From Roseinatronobacter monicus (lineage in GTDB: Bacteria; Pseudomonadota; Alphaproteobacteria; Rhodobacterales; Rhodobacteraceae): a stretch of 64,000 bases of DNA. The notes under the pieces were generated by a model. It made no database searches. It had not been told where the DNA came from and saw nothing but the letters and a program-made list of their open reading frames with translations. Where the stretch lies: positions 20,001 to 84,000 of the forward strand of contig NZ_VFPT01000001.1 in assembly GCF_006716865.1 (NCBI RefSeq), written 5' to 3'. Within the stretch, counting starts at the first letter, position 1. Every line of letters begins with the position of its first letter. The position numbers and the translations under genes are program-made. Shown piece by piece: positions 1 to 11,150 of the stretch.

Positions 1-1595
<1,595 letters not shown>

Positions 1596-1701
1596 GATCC
1601 AGTAACAACCAAACTGACCAACAATCAAAGCAACCAAAAGCATTGACTAAATAGCCAGGTGGAAAAACAAACCCACCTCACTGATATGTGTTTCTTCTCA
1701 G

Positions 1702-1818
1702 GTTTGGTGGCAATAGCGCGAGCAAAACACCCGATCCCGTCCCGATCTCGGAAGTTAAGTGCCGCAGCGGCAATGGTACTGCGTCTCAAGACGTGGGAGA
1801 GTAGCTCACCGCCAAACC
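1702..1818 (+). rRNA. rrf: 5S ribosomal RNA
   Basis: This is a 117-base 5S gene with the typical alphaproteobacterial start GTTTGGTGGC and matching 3' arm GCCAAACC, which together form helix I. Internal landmarks are AGCGCGAGCAAAACACCCGA and the GGGAGAGTAG loop E/helix IV region near 1795. It lies about 105 bases after the 23S end and 47 bases before the initiator tRNA. The exact ends are uncertain by one or two bases because the pairing could include one more G at 1701. Confidence 0.95.
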
Positions 1819-1865
1819 TGACAAGAAACACAAAACCTCTCAAAACGACACACACAAAAAACCAA

Positions 1866-3618
<1,753 letters not shown>

Positions 3619-3638
<20 letters not shown>

Positions 3639-3795
3639 CTCTCAGAATTCGGGCCCGCGCTTCGGCGCGTGCCAGCACTTGCACCAGTGCGATAAAGGCC
3701 GGGTGCGGGGGCAATGGTATTTGATTGCGGGGGAAACGCAAAACCTCTTTCTTGGCCTTTGGCTGGCGGGCGCTCTTGTGTTTGCTTCGCTTCAT
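3619..3795 (-). CDS. Small basic protein upstream of the recombinase
   Basis: A 58-residue protein beginning MKRSKHKSARQPKAKK: strongly basic at the N terminus, then a helix-forming stretch (PAFIALVQVLARAEARAR) and an acidic tail DDFNED. The start at 3795 is preceded by a G-rich ribosome site. Its end overlaps the recombinase start by 20 bases, so the two are likely co-translated. I do not recognise a named family. Inference: it may be a recombination directionality factor, a DNA-binding accessory protein or a regulator of the integrase. The open frame extends further upstream, but the added part is low-complexity and lacks a better start. Confidence 0.6.
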
Positions 3796-4229
3796 CCCCG
3801 CCCCCCGCGCTTGGGGGCCTGAGCAACAGGCGATGGGGGGTGCAGTTCGGCATAACTTCTCTGATCGCGCATACGCGGTACCTTCCGGCTGGCCTGCCGG
3901 AGAGTGCTCTGGCGGGCGGAGTTTTTGACATGGGGCCGACACGCTGGCGAGAGGCCCTGGTGTCGGCGGGCTATGTCATCAACTTACCCGTTTGCGGCAC
4001 TCAAATCATGCGCAAATTCGGGGGGCAGTGCATTTCTTTGTGGAAAACTCCCACAAATACATAAACTTATTCCGGAGCCGTGTTTGCCCTCTTGCGCACC
4101 ATCCGGGGTGGTTATCCACATGAAACCGCACGCGCGGCGCAGTTCTCCACAAAGATCGACCGCGCGCATCTTGACAAACGCGCCCGGTCCCGGTCCGAGC
4201 CGGCCTCCGGAACCGGGCGCTTGTTGCGG
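3796..4229. other. Intergenic region with DnaA-box-like site and inverted repeat
   Basis: No convincing gene. TTTGTGG (4037-4043) and CCACAAA (4051-4057) form a 7-base inverted repeat. A perfect TTATCCACA lies at 4112-4120, and CCACAAA recurs near 4147-4153. The region lies between the recombinase pair and the 3' end of the AAA+ protease gene, all on the minus strand. It could hold the promoter of the recombinase pair. Confidence 0.35.
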
Positions 4230-6317
4230 CTATTCCGGCCCGTTGCAGTCATGTGTTGCACTGCCGCCAGAAAGCCTGTGACCGTTTCGCCCCGGAGCCT
4301 TGCGCGGGTCGCTGGATGGTTCCGCTACCGGCACCTCGCGCAGCAACTCTGCGATCCGGCCGCGGTCAAGCTCGCGCTCACGGATCAGAAGATCTGCAAT
4401 CCGTTCCAGATCCGCGCGATGTGTGAGCAGGGCTTGCTGTGTCTCCTGCAGGGCCTGTTGCAGCTGCTGCTCGATGCGTGCGCGCTGGCGGGCGGACAGG
4501 CGGGCCATTTCAGTGTTGGAAGGCTGCCAGCTCAGCGTCTCTCCAAACCCGTAACTCAGCTCGGCCTGTTGCGCGCGGAATGTGGCGCGCGCGAGATCAC
4601 TCTCGACATCCCCGCCGCTGCCGGAGCAGGCCGCACCAAAAACCAGCTGCTCTGCGACATAGCCCCCCAGATCGGTGCGGATTTGGGCACAGATGCGCGC
4701 GTGTGTGAGGATGTCGAAATCCGGTGTTGCGATGAAACCATTGCGCGCGTTGAGCTGCGCGCGACGTGGCACCGGCAGGCCGAAGATATGCCCCGCGAGC
4801 ATATGACCCGCTTCATGAATTGCGATCCTGCGTTGCAGATCGGGTTCGGGGCGCGGGGAAAGCCGGTCCGCGGCGGTTTTGACATGCTGCGCCGCGAGGC
4901 CAGTCCCCGCGCGCCGTGCCTGTGTCCGGGCGTCCCGGAGCAGGCTCGCGAGATCCGCGCCGACATGCCCTGCCAGCTGATCTGCGAGCAGGCAAAGGTC
5001 GGGATCGGGCAGCAAGCCCTCGGGCAGGCCCGCCAGAAGTGCTGCGCGCACGCCTGCGCGGTCCAGCGGTCCGACAGGAATATGGCGGTCAAGCCGCCCC
5101 GAGCGCAGGATTGCCGGGTCGACGCTCTGCGGATAGTTTGTCGCGCCCATCACGATCACGCCTGGCGTTGCATTCAGCCGGTCAAGCAGCGTCAACAGTC
5201 CATTGACCACACCCAGAATATAGCCGTTTGACGGTCTGTTGCGGCTGAAGAAACTGTCGATCTCATCGAGGAAAAACACCGCAGGCGTTTGCGAAATCGC
5301 GCGGTCTGCGGCCGCGTTCAATTCGCGCAGCATATCTCCTTGATGTCCTGCCTTCTGGCAGTCGCTATAGCTCGTCTTCACAAGCGGCAGGCGTGCAGAC
5401 CCGGCCAGTGCGCTGGCAAGATGCGTCTTGCCGGTCCCCGGGGGACCAAACAGCAAGAATGAGGACGTGACCTCCAACCATGGCAAACGCCCATGGCGCC
5501 AATCCTCCAGATCGGCTTGCAGCTGCGTGAACGCCTCCTTGGCTTCGCTCTGGCCATGGACATGGTCAAGCGTGACAGGGGCTTCGCCTGTTCTGTCTGC
5601 GCAGATCCGATCCAGCAGCGCGACAGCGTCGTCTGCAGTCCTTGCAGCCAGGACCTGCGCCAGTTGCAGCGCGCGCAGGTCTTCGATCCCGGACCGCGGC
5701 AGCGTGGCAGGATCAATCTCCGACTTGTGCAGAATGCCGAGGATGGCGGCCAGCATCTGTGCATCGGGCGGGGCGAGCCTCAGCGTGGCCCCGACCAGTC
5801 CCCGCAGCGCCTCACCCAGCGGGTCCGTGCCGGACAGGATCACGATAACCGGATCTCCGGCCAGCATGGCTGTCTCGATCACCTCGATGCAGCGCGCCGT
5901 GTCTGCGCGGCTGGCCTCTGCCCCTGCATGCCGGATCAGTTCGATATCCTCAGGGTCAGGGTTTTGTGGGCCGGTCTCGCCCATCGCGAGCATATCGCGC
6001 ATCCGGGTCTTGAGCAGCGTTTTGAGCCGCTTGCTCTCGTCCGGCTGCGGTGTGATGATCCGCGTGATGCTCCCCCGCGCGGGCGCAAGCGGCGGTGCGC
6101 CCGCCTGTGCATGCCCCTTGAAAAAGCGCAGGATCATCAGCGCATCAAGCGCCTGGCCGGGTGTGATGAGGGCCGCATCGCCCGTCAGCGGGCCCTGTTC
6201 AAGGTCCAGCTCTTGTTTGAGGAAATCCAGATCTTCAGCGTCCTCGCGATGCGCGGTGAGAACCTGTCTTGCCAGCACAAGGCCGGGGAGATTCTGGTTG
6301 GGGGTAACGTCGCTCAT
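4230..6317 (-). CDS. Soluble FtsH-like AAA+ ATPase / M41 zinc metalloprotease
   Basis: A 695-residue protein combining an AAA+ ATPase with an FtsH-type peptidase. Seen: an N-terminal domain of about 270 residues without obvious membrane segments, Walker A GPPGTGKT (about 290-298), Walker B VFFLDEID, second region of homology ATNYPQSVDPAILRSGRLDR, and the zinc motif HEAGH (about 500). Further on, GGDVESDLARAT matches the FtsH segment that supplies the third metal ligand. FtsH is normally anchored by two N-terminal membrane helices, which are missing here, so this should be a cytosolic energy-dependent protease. The start at 6317 is chosen because AAGGAC lies ten bases upstream; an open extension upstream is proline-rich and lacks a ribosome site. 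It is the last gene of a three-gene minus-strand run with a nuclease-like gene. Its role is unknown; a defence or island-maintenance function is inferred from context only. Confidence 0.85.
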   Translation of the reverse strand: MSDVTPNQNLPGLVLARQVLTAHREDAEDLDFLKQELDLEQGPLTGDAALITPGQALDALMILRFFKGHAQAGAPPLAPARGSITRIITPQPDESKRLKTLLKTRMRDMLAMGETGPQNPDPEDIELIRHAGAEASRADTARCIEVIETAMLAGDPVIVILSGTDPLGEALRGLVGATLRLAPPDAQMLAAILGILHKSEIDPATLPRSGIEDLRALQLAQVLAARTADDAVALLDRICADRTGEAPVTLDHVHGQSEAKEAFTQLQADLEDWRHGRLPWLEVTSSFLLFGPPGTGKTHLASALAGSARLPLVKTSYSDCQKAGHQGDMLRELNAAADRAISQTPAVFFLDEIDSFFSRNRPSNGYILGVVNGLLTLLDRLNATPGVIVMGATNYPQSVDPAILRSGRLDRHIPVGPLDRAGVRAALLAGLPEGLLPDPDLCLLADQLAGHVGADLASLLRDARTQARRAGTGLAAQHVKTAADRLSPRPEPDLQRRIAIHEAGHMLAGHIFGLPVPRRAQLNARNGFIATPDFDILTHARICAQIRTDLGGYVAEQLVFGAACSGSGGDVESDLARATFRAQQAELSYGFGETLSWQPSNTEMARLSARQRARIEQQLQQALQETQQALLTHRADLERIADLLIRERELDRGRIAELLREVPVAEPSSDPRKAPGRNGHRLSGGSATHDCNGPE

Positions 6318-6427
6318 ATGTCGGGTCCTTATCGTGAAACAGCACGCATCCGCTGCCGCCTGCGCGGGCGCAGGACAGGGCAGGGGCGGCAGGTGATTGT
6401 GTGGGAAGGGGGGGACGAAAGAGTGCG

Positions 6428-6976
6428 TCAGGCTTGAGACGGTATCAGCGGGTCGCAAAGGCCAAGATGCTCAAGCGCTTCGATCAGAGTTTCGGCTGGC
6501 CGCGCGCGCAGGCGCGGTATCTCGCACAGGCTGATCTTATGCGAGGGGCGCCATTCTGCCGTGAAGCGGACAGCATTCTCTGGCAAGGCGACGAGGGCAA
6601 GAATATCAAACTCGCCGGGCTGATAGGGCTTTGTTCCCGTCGGGCCGCGCTGGTAGCCCTTCTTGATGTCGAAGACATAGGCGGGTCCGGTTGCGCGGTG
6701 CCGGGCCTTGATCTGCATCCGCAGGCAGCGGTCTGCGGTCCAGATGACACGGTCATAGGCCGAATGCTCCCCAAAGCTCGCATAACGGATACCCAGCCGG
6801 GCGAGCGTGCTGTCGACAAGCAATTCAGCAGCAAGCCCCAGTTCTTTCGCATGGGTGCAAATCGTATCGGCATGCAGATGCGGATATTCCATCAGGCTTG
6901 CGGGGCCGCGATCCAGTGGAAAAGCAGACGGTTCCGGAGCCGCGAGGCCAAGGGCCAGGCTCATTTGATGGGGCAT
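6428..6976 (-). CDS. PD-(D/E)XK-type endonuclease-like protein
   Basis: A 182-residue protein resembling the PD-(D/E)XK endonuclease family first seen with group I introns. Typical features are GLAAELLVDSTLARLGI (about residues 45-60), then SAYDRVIW with the Asp of the active site, then LRMQIKAR giving the (Q/E)xK element, and a late segment GEFDILALVALPE typical of this fold. The start at 6976 follows a strong GGAGGGT site seven bases upstream. A longer frame to 7030 lacks such a site. It lies 110 bases upstream of the AAA+ protease gene and 75 bases downstream of an unknown gene on the same strand, so the three are probably one operon. Substrate and function are unknown. Confidence 0.7.
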   Translation of the reverse strand: MPHQMSLALGLAAPEPSAFPLDRGPASLMEYPHLHADTICTHAKELGLAAELLVDSTLARLGIRYASFGEHSAYDRVIWTADRCLRMQIKARHRATGPAYVFDIKKGYQRGPTGTKPYQPGEFDILALVALPENAVRFTAEWRPSHKISLCEIPRLRARPAETLIEALEHLGLCDPLIPSQA

Positions 6977-7051
6977 GACATTACCCTCCAGATGTGAAGA
7001 TGAGAGGTGCCGGGGCAGGTACCCCGGCATATGTTCTGGATGAAAACCGGC

Positions 7052-7588
7052 TCAGGCCGGGATCAGATCCGGAACCTCTGCCATGGGCGCATCTGGTGCA
7101 GCTGCAAAACCAGGCCCCCCAAACTCCCGCATCCGTGCAAGCGCATCAAACTGGTGAAAGAATGCAATCTGCAGCCTGCGCGCCTGGCGGGCCAGAAGGC
7201 CAGTGCCCGGAATGTCAAAGACATCCCGATGCTGCCGCGTCTGCGCATGCAGCAATCCCCGTTCCGCGCTGCTGTCCTTTTGAAACAACGCCACCAGAAG
7301 TCCTGCAATCCGGTGCAATCCGCGGTCTTCTTCCCCAGACGCAGGGGCCGCAATCACATCATACGCAGTCTCGATCAGCGCATCGCGCACGGCACCCGCA
7401 TGCCGGATGTCATCGCCGAACGCGGCACTGCAGACATCAACGCCGGGCTTCTCAAGCCGCGTCTCTGCTGCGGTGAATTTCGCAAAGACTACCAACAATC
7501 GATGGAAGGCAATCATGGTGAGAGAAAGAACAGGAGTGTTGAACGCTTTCGCATCATTCGTCTGCATGTTAATCGCAGTATCAGCCAT
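7052..7588 (-). CDS. Hypothetical protein, first gene of protease/nuclease operon
   Basis: A 178-residue protein preceded by a near-perfect GGAGGT ribosome site just before the ATG at 7588. I do not recognise the family. It is mainly helical, with no signal peptide or clear membrane helix; the early stretch TMIAFHRLLVVFAKF is hydrophobic but short. The gene leads the minus-strand run with the PD-(D/E)XK protein and the FtsH-like protease. A small ribbon-helix-helix gene is transcribed away from it 120 bases upstream, so it and its operon may be controlled by that regulator. Confidence 0.7.
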   Translation of the reverse strand: MADTAINMQTNDAKAFNTPVLSLTMIAFHRLLVVFAKFTAAETRLEKPGVDVCSAAFGDDIRHAGAVRDALIETAYDVIAAPASGEEDRGLHRIAGLLVALFQKDSSAERGLLHAQTRQHRDVFDIPGTGLLARQARRLQIAFFHQFDALARMREFGGPGFAAAPDAPMAEVPDLIPA

Positions 7589-7708
7589 AGGACCTCCAAA
7601 CAGGTTCTGAGGTTAGGGGCCTGATTGGTGTTGCTGCACCGTCAGGCCCTGTTGCATTTGTTAGCAGATGTAAGTATGGGTATCGACAGTGCTCACGTCA
7701 AGAGAAAA

Positions 7709-7894
7709 ATGCTAACAATGTCAGAAAAACGCGAACTTCGCTCCACGCCGCTAGGATTACGGGTAACTCCTTCGCTCAAGTCAGCCCTTGAGTCTGCTGC
7801 TAATGACGATCGTAGATCAGTCGCCTCTATGGCGGAAATGATCTTAACAGATTGGTTGGAAGCAAAAGGCTATCTGGAAAAGAACCCAAAATAA
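7709..7894 (+). CDS. Ribbon-helix-helix (Arc/CopG-like) small regulator
   Basis: A 61-residue protein from ATG 7709 with the pattern of a ribbon-helix-helix DNA-binding domain: a short strand (TPLGLRVTPSLKSALESAA), then NDDRRSVASMAEMILTDWLEAKG, where the second helix follows the conserved SVA turn. Such proteins usually act as dimeric repressors or antitoxins. The start is uncertain: ATG at 7709 has AGAG five to eight bases before it, while ATG 7718 and ATG 7676 are also in frame. It is divergent from the hypothetical/nuclease/protease operon. A cluster of TTCCGGA(A) motifs lies just downstream (7985-8119). Confidence 0.7.
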   Translation: MLTMSEKRELRSTPLGLRVTPSLKSALESAANDDRRSVASMAEMILTDWLEAKGYLEKNPK

Positions 7895-7984
7895 CGGTCT
7901 ACTGCAAAGGCCCATTTTGATGGTAAGAAAATGGTAGGTCGCTGTAGAGGGTTCCAGTTCTTGTTGAACCTGCAGCACTCAAAG

Positions 7985-8119
7985 TTCCGGACGATCAGTA
8001 TACCTGTTTGCGCGCAATTTTCCGGAATAATGTCTGCGCCTGTTGTTGGCTTGCTGCACGAAGACCTACCATTCCGGAAAATCGCTATTCCGGAAAAGGT
8101 AGAGAGCAACGGTTCCGGA
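7985..8119. repeat. Cluster of TTCCGGA(A) palindromic motifs
   Basis: TTCCGGA or the perfect palindrome TTCCGGAA occurs at 7985-7991, 8020-8027, 8072-8079, 8088-8095 and 8113-8119, with a further TTCCGG near 8157. Five motifs within 135 bases suggest a multi-site operator, possibly for the ribbon-helix-helix protein encoded just upstream. No gene is seen over them. Confidence 0.4.
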
Positions 8120-8467
8120 CAACTGCCGCCCAGTGTTCCCCGAAGCGGCCATTCAGTTCCGGCGCCGCGTATTATCGCAGCCGGCCTCATTGCAGACCCT
8201 CTGGCAGGGTGCAGCATGTGTCGGGTGATCGACGTGCAGGGCGGAAAGCGGACTGACGGCAGTGCGGCATTGCGCTTGCAGCATCTGATGAAAGCGGCCG
8301 GTCGTGGCGGCACTGGCCTGCAGCGCCGGGCACGCGGTTGGGTGTCAAAGCTGTAAGTGTCGATCGATTGGAGTGATGTGGACACCGAGGCGGATGTTCG
8401 GTCGTCGTGATGCGACAGTTGCTATGCGCGCAGGCTGCAAGTCAGGGTGATGATCGGTGGTTTTCGG

Positions 8468-8483
8468 GGTGATTCGAATCACC
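8468..8483. promoter_or_regulatory. Perfect 16-bp palindrome upstream of hcp
   Basis: GGTGATTCGAATCACC is a perfect dyad with no spacer, in a non-coding region about 305 bases before the hcp start. This is the size and symmetry expected for a dimeric repressor operator. No cognate regulator can be named from the sequence. Confidence 0.4.
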
Positions 8484-8569
8484 TAGCGGTGTTCGTGCTA
8501 TTCCCCCTATAGTTCAATGGCTAAACTACCGCCTTTTTGGGCTGTTTTTTGGGGTAGCATAATACCTGC

Positions 8570-8618
8570 GGGCGGAAATCCGCCCGGAGGGGTCAAAATC
8601 GGGCGGATTTTCGCCCGA
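8570..8618. promoter_or_regulatory. Two adjacent GC-rich hairpins in hcp leader
   Basis: GGGCGG (8570-8575) pairs with CCGCCC (8580-8585), and TCGGGCG (8599-8605) pairs with CGCCCGA (8612-8618). Both share the core GGGCGGA. They lie 170-220 bases before hcp and could be terminators of upstream transcription or leader structures; no T-run follows immediately. Confidence 0.35.
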
Positions 8619-8788
8619 CCAAGCGGTCGAAAGTTCGGCAATATCGTTTTATTACAGCCGCTTACAGGATGTGCATTTTTTTGAAGATTTTTGTTGATTT
8701 TGCTCAAACTTCTGGCGGACCGTTTTGGCTCAGCGTGCATCCAAACCCGCGATGCGACTGATGTAGCGTGTTTATAAGGAGACTTCCC

Positions 8789-9304
8789 ATGCCAATGCCG
8801 GCGTATCTGACCATTGAAGGCGAAACCCAGGGCCTGATCACCCAAGGGGCGACCACATTTGATTCCATCACCAATGAATGGCAAGCAGGCCATGAAGACG
8901 AGATCATGGTGCAGGCGTTCTCACATGCGGTGATCACACCGCGCGACCCGCAGTCGGGCTCACCCACGGGCACCCGCATCCACCAGCCCTTTACCTTTAC
9001 TTGCACGCTGAACAAATCGGTGCCGCTTTTGTACAACGCGCTGGTCACCGGCGAATTGCTCACCAAGGTCGAGCTGAAATGGTACCGCACCCAGGCATCC
9101 GAGCAGGTGCATTTCTTCACCACCGCGCTGGAAGAGGCTTTGATCGTCGATATCAATTGCGACATGCCACATTGCAAGGACATGACCTCCAAGGATTACA
9201 CCCAGCTTGTGCAGGTCAAGATGACCTACCGCAAGATCATGTGGGATCATGTGGTCGCGGGCACATCCGGCTCTGATGACTGGCGCAATCCGATCCAGGC
9301 CTGA
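8789..9304 (+). CDS. hcp: Hcp, type VI secretion tube protein
   Basis: A 171-residue Hcp-family protein, the hexameric ring that builds the inner tube of the type VI secretion system and carries small effectors. It begins MPMPAYLTIEGETQGLITQGA and has the family pattern EIMVQAFSHAVITPRDPQSGSPTGTRIHQPFTFTCTLNKSVPLLYNAL with late VQVKMTYRKIMW. The ATG at 8789 has AAGGAG eight bases upstream; the frame is open a little further but without a ribosome site. It heads a plus-strand cargo island with vgrG and PAAR genes. No tss sheath, baseplate or membrane-complex genes are in the window, so the machine itself must be encoded elsewhere. Confidence 0.95.
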   Translation: MPMPAYLTIEGETQGLITQGATTFDSITNEWQAGHEDEIMVQAFSHAVITPRDPQSGSPTGTRIHQPFTFTCTLNKSVPLLYNALVTGELLTKVELKWYRTQASEQVHFFTTALEEALIVDINCDMPHCKDMTSKDYTQLVQVKMTYRKIMWDHVVAGTSGSDDWRNPIQA

Positions 9305-9382
9305 TCCATTAGCCCCGGGGCCACGCGCGGGCATGCAGCCCAACTGCGCGGCCTCGGGGGCACAAAAGTGTCTGTAACGAGT

Positions 9383-9448
9383 GCCGCCCGATTACACGGG
9401 CGGCTGGGTACCCCTTCAGCCCTGTCCGTATTTCAGGCAGGGCTGAAG
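9383..9448 (+). terminator. Two stem-loops downstream of hcp
   Basis: GCCGCCCG (9383-9390) pairs with CGGGCGGC (9397-9404), and CTTCAGCCCTG (9414-9424) pairs perfectly with CAGGGCTGAAG (9438-9448), after which GATTATCTT follows. The position just after hcp suggests termination or mRNA end-stabilisation, so hcp can be made in excess over the downstream cargo genes. Confidence 0.55.
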
Positions 9449-9523
9449 GATTATCTTACTTAAACCGGCCCCAATCCCTGCCAGATGGGATATTGCGGGC
9501 CCGTCTGCATTTGGAAGCGCGCC

Positions 9524-9796
9524 ATGTTCAAACTCGAGATCACAGATGACCGCAGCCCCGAGCGGCGCAAGCCTGATCCGGTGGTCGCGCGTGAGGGGGT
9601 GTTCTCTCTGATCGAGCCCGAGGCGTTAAGCCCCGTTGAAGCCGCCCGCCCCGAGACCCTTGCCGTAGCCGCCACCAAACGCAACGCCCGCCCCGCCCGA
9701 TACTGGCTGCCCGAAGATATCCTTAAATACGTAACCCGCATCTACGCTCGCTTCTCAAACCCGTTGCGCAAGGGCCCGTCTGCGAGGCGCAAATGA
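9524..9796 (+). CDS. Hypothetical protein in T6SS cargo island
   Basis: A 90-residue protein beginning MFKLEITDDRSPERRKPDP, with a GGAAG site upstream of the ATG at 9524. No family is recognised, and there is no signal peptide or membrane helix. The middle is rich in Ala and Pro and the C terminus is basic (RKGPSARRK). Its stop overlaps the start of the next gene in an ATGA arrangement, so the next genes are co-translated with it. Inference: it may be an adaptor or part of an effector/immunity set carried by the island. Confidence 0.55.
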   Translation: MFKLEITDDRSPERRKPDPVVAREGVFSLIEPEALSPVEAARPETLAVAATKRNARPARYWLPEDILKYVTRIYARFSNPLRKGPSARRK

Positions 9797-10173
9797 AGCG
9801 TCTTGTACTTGTGCTATGCGCTTTCGGGGTTGCGAGTGCTGGGCTCCTTTGGGCTTTTGTCCGGCTGGTGCCGATGGAATTCTCGTCTGTTTCAGCACAT
9901 GATCCGCGCGTTGTCTTTGGCATCACCCGAAACATCCGACATCTGCAGATTGACGGGCAGTGCGGACCAATGCGCTACAGCCGCGCCTTTCTGGAATGCG
10001 GCGGCATATGTGGCACGCGGATTTCCCTGCATCTGCCATTGTCATCCGAACCTGATCTTGCCGCGCTTCAGGCTCAAAGCCGCGCTGATGATGTTCATTA
10101 TTGGTCGGAAGATACGCAAGCCAATTGCGTGCCAAGCCAGATCGACCTGGTATTTGACGCGAGGTTGAGATGA
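9793..10173 (+). CDS. Hypothetical exported or membrane-anchored protein
   Basis: A 126-residue protein whose N terminus, MKRLVLVLCAFGVASAGLLWAF, forms a single hydrophobic segment acting as signal peptide or anchor. The rest would be periplasmic and contains several Cys residues (CGPM, LECGGICG, NCVP) that could form disulfides. The family is not recognised. It overlaps its neighbours by ATGA on both sides. Lying next to a putative effector in a T6SS island, a periplasmic protein of this size could be its immunity protein, but this rests on position only. Confidence 0.6.
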   Translation: MKRLVLVLCAFGVASAGLLWAFVRLVPMEFSSVSAHDPRVVFGITRNIRHLQIDGQCGPMRYSRAFLECGGICGTRISLHLPLSSEPDLAALQAQSRADDVHYWSEDTQANCVPSQIDLVFDARLR

Positions 10174-11021
10174 GTGAATTCGCTGACATCGCGCGTGCAT
10201 GGAACCAATACAATCAGCGCCGAACCTGGGATGGGGTGAATTACGGGCTGATCTACACATGCAATTGTGGCTGGGTTGATCTGGGCCATCTGAACCCCTT
10301 CAGCACCCGCCCTGAAATCGGGGCTGCAAATCTATGGCGTGCGATGAACGCCCAAGGACCGGCAGTCATGCGCAATGCTTGCGACCCGACATTGGGTGAC
10401 AGGGTGATGTACGGTGTGGCGGGCAGCATTCTGCGTGCGCGGCTGGCGCGATGCGCAGATGACCCCTATCTGCGCTTTGCCGATGGGTCGACCGGGTTTC
10501 GGGTCCGCTACCGTCAGGATCATGCGGGCTACCCGGGCCGTCCAGGCCGCGAGGGCATTTTTCTGATCAAACATGGCTTGACCCAGACGCGCGCCCGCGC
10601 TGTGGCATTGTCGATCTTCATGGATGTCTCGCACCGTTTCGAGAGATTTCAAAGCAGCATTCCGCCGCGCTGGATGACTGATAGCGGCTATTCCCAGGAA
10701 GATCTCGTGTCCAATCTGATCGGCTTCTATATAGGCTTGGGGATCCTGTCGAAGTCAGAAGCCATAGCAGCCTGCCATCCGGTCGGCCAGGCGACGGCTG
10801 AAGATATCTGGCGCCGACAAGGCGCAGTTGGCAGCCATAAGAACTACAGTTTCAAGCCGCAGCTTCAGGCCACTGCAGTCGATGACACAACCGCTTTGAT
10901 GTGTCGTGATGATTGTGCCGGTCAGGCGCGCCGCTTGCCCGCCGTGTTTCAGACAATCACGCCCGCGCCCGAAGGCGTGGATTTCCTGCGCCTGTCTGCA
11001 GGCAGCGCGATCCAGTTTTAA
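10170..11021 (+). CDS. Putative T6SS effector, resembling DUF4056 proteins
   Basis: A 283-residue protein without a signal peptide. Two segments recall DUF4056 family proteins from memory: YTCNCGWVDLGHLNPFS (about residues 29-45), and SGYSQEDLVSNLIGFYIGLG (about 171-190). A DVSHRFERF stretch lies near residue 150. The biochemical activity of this family is not known to me, although the conserved His/Asp/Glu pattern suggests an enzyme. The gene overlaps the preceding exported-protein gene by ATGA and sits directly before a vgrG remnant, typical of effector cargo. The call is an inference from context plus weak motif resemblance. Confidence 0.5.
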   Translation: MSEFADIARAWNQYNQRRTWDGVNYGLIYTCNCGWVDLGHLNPFSTRPEIGAANLWRAMNAQGPAVMRNACDPTLGDRVMYGVAGSILRARLARCADDPYLRFADGSTGFRVRYRQDHAGYPGRPGREGIFLIKHGLTQTRARAVALSIFMDVSHRFERFQSSIPPRWMTDSGYSQEDLVSNLIGFYIGLGILSKSEAIAACHPVGQATAEDIWRRQGAVGSHKNYSFKPQLQATAVDDTTALMCRDDCAGQARRLPAVFQTITPAPEGVDFLRLSAGSAIQF

Positions 11022-11036
11022 GGTAGAGGGTATATA

Positions 11037-11150
11037 ATGGGATTATTCGAGCAGCTTTCGGGCCTTGCACAGCGGTTTCTTGATCAGGATCAGGACCTTG
11101 CCTTTGGGTTTGAGGCGGCGGCGGGCAGCTTTGTGGTGGTGGGGGTTTGA
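11037..11150 (+). pseudogene. 5' remnant of a second vgrG
   Basis: A 37-codon frame, MGLFEQLSGLAQRFLDQDQD and onward to GSFVVVGV, ends in TGA. Its first 35 residues match the start of the full VgrG gene at 11598 almost exactly, with roughly four-fifths DNA identity judged by eye. After this the match stops and an unrelated gene begins at the stop codon (TGATG). It is a truncated vgrG start left by recombination, or a retained leader that drives translation of the next gene. Confidence 0.8.

Larger units (their letters stand above)
7895..8788. other. Long non-coding stretch upstream of hcp
   Basis: About 890 bases with overlapping weak open frames on both strands, none with a ribosome site or recognisable protein. 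It contains repeated TTCCGGA(A) motifs (7985-8119), a perfect 16-base palindrome (8468-8483) and two GC-rich hairpins (8570-8618), each listed separately. It probably holds the promoter and leader of hcp. Confidence 0.6.

Noticed and set aside
4080..6437. Plus-strand frames up to 383 codons opposite the AAA+ protease
   Set aside because: They are antisense to a gene with clear Walker and HEAGH motifs, and their translations are low-complexity Arg/Ser/Cys-rich.
7870..8385. Overlapping plus and minus frames downstream of the ribbon-helix-helix gene
   Set aside because: No ribosome sites or motifs; both cover the TTCCGGAA motif cluster, which suits a non-coding region better.
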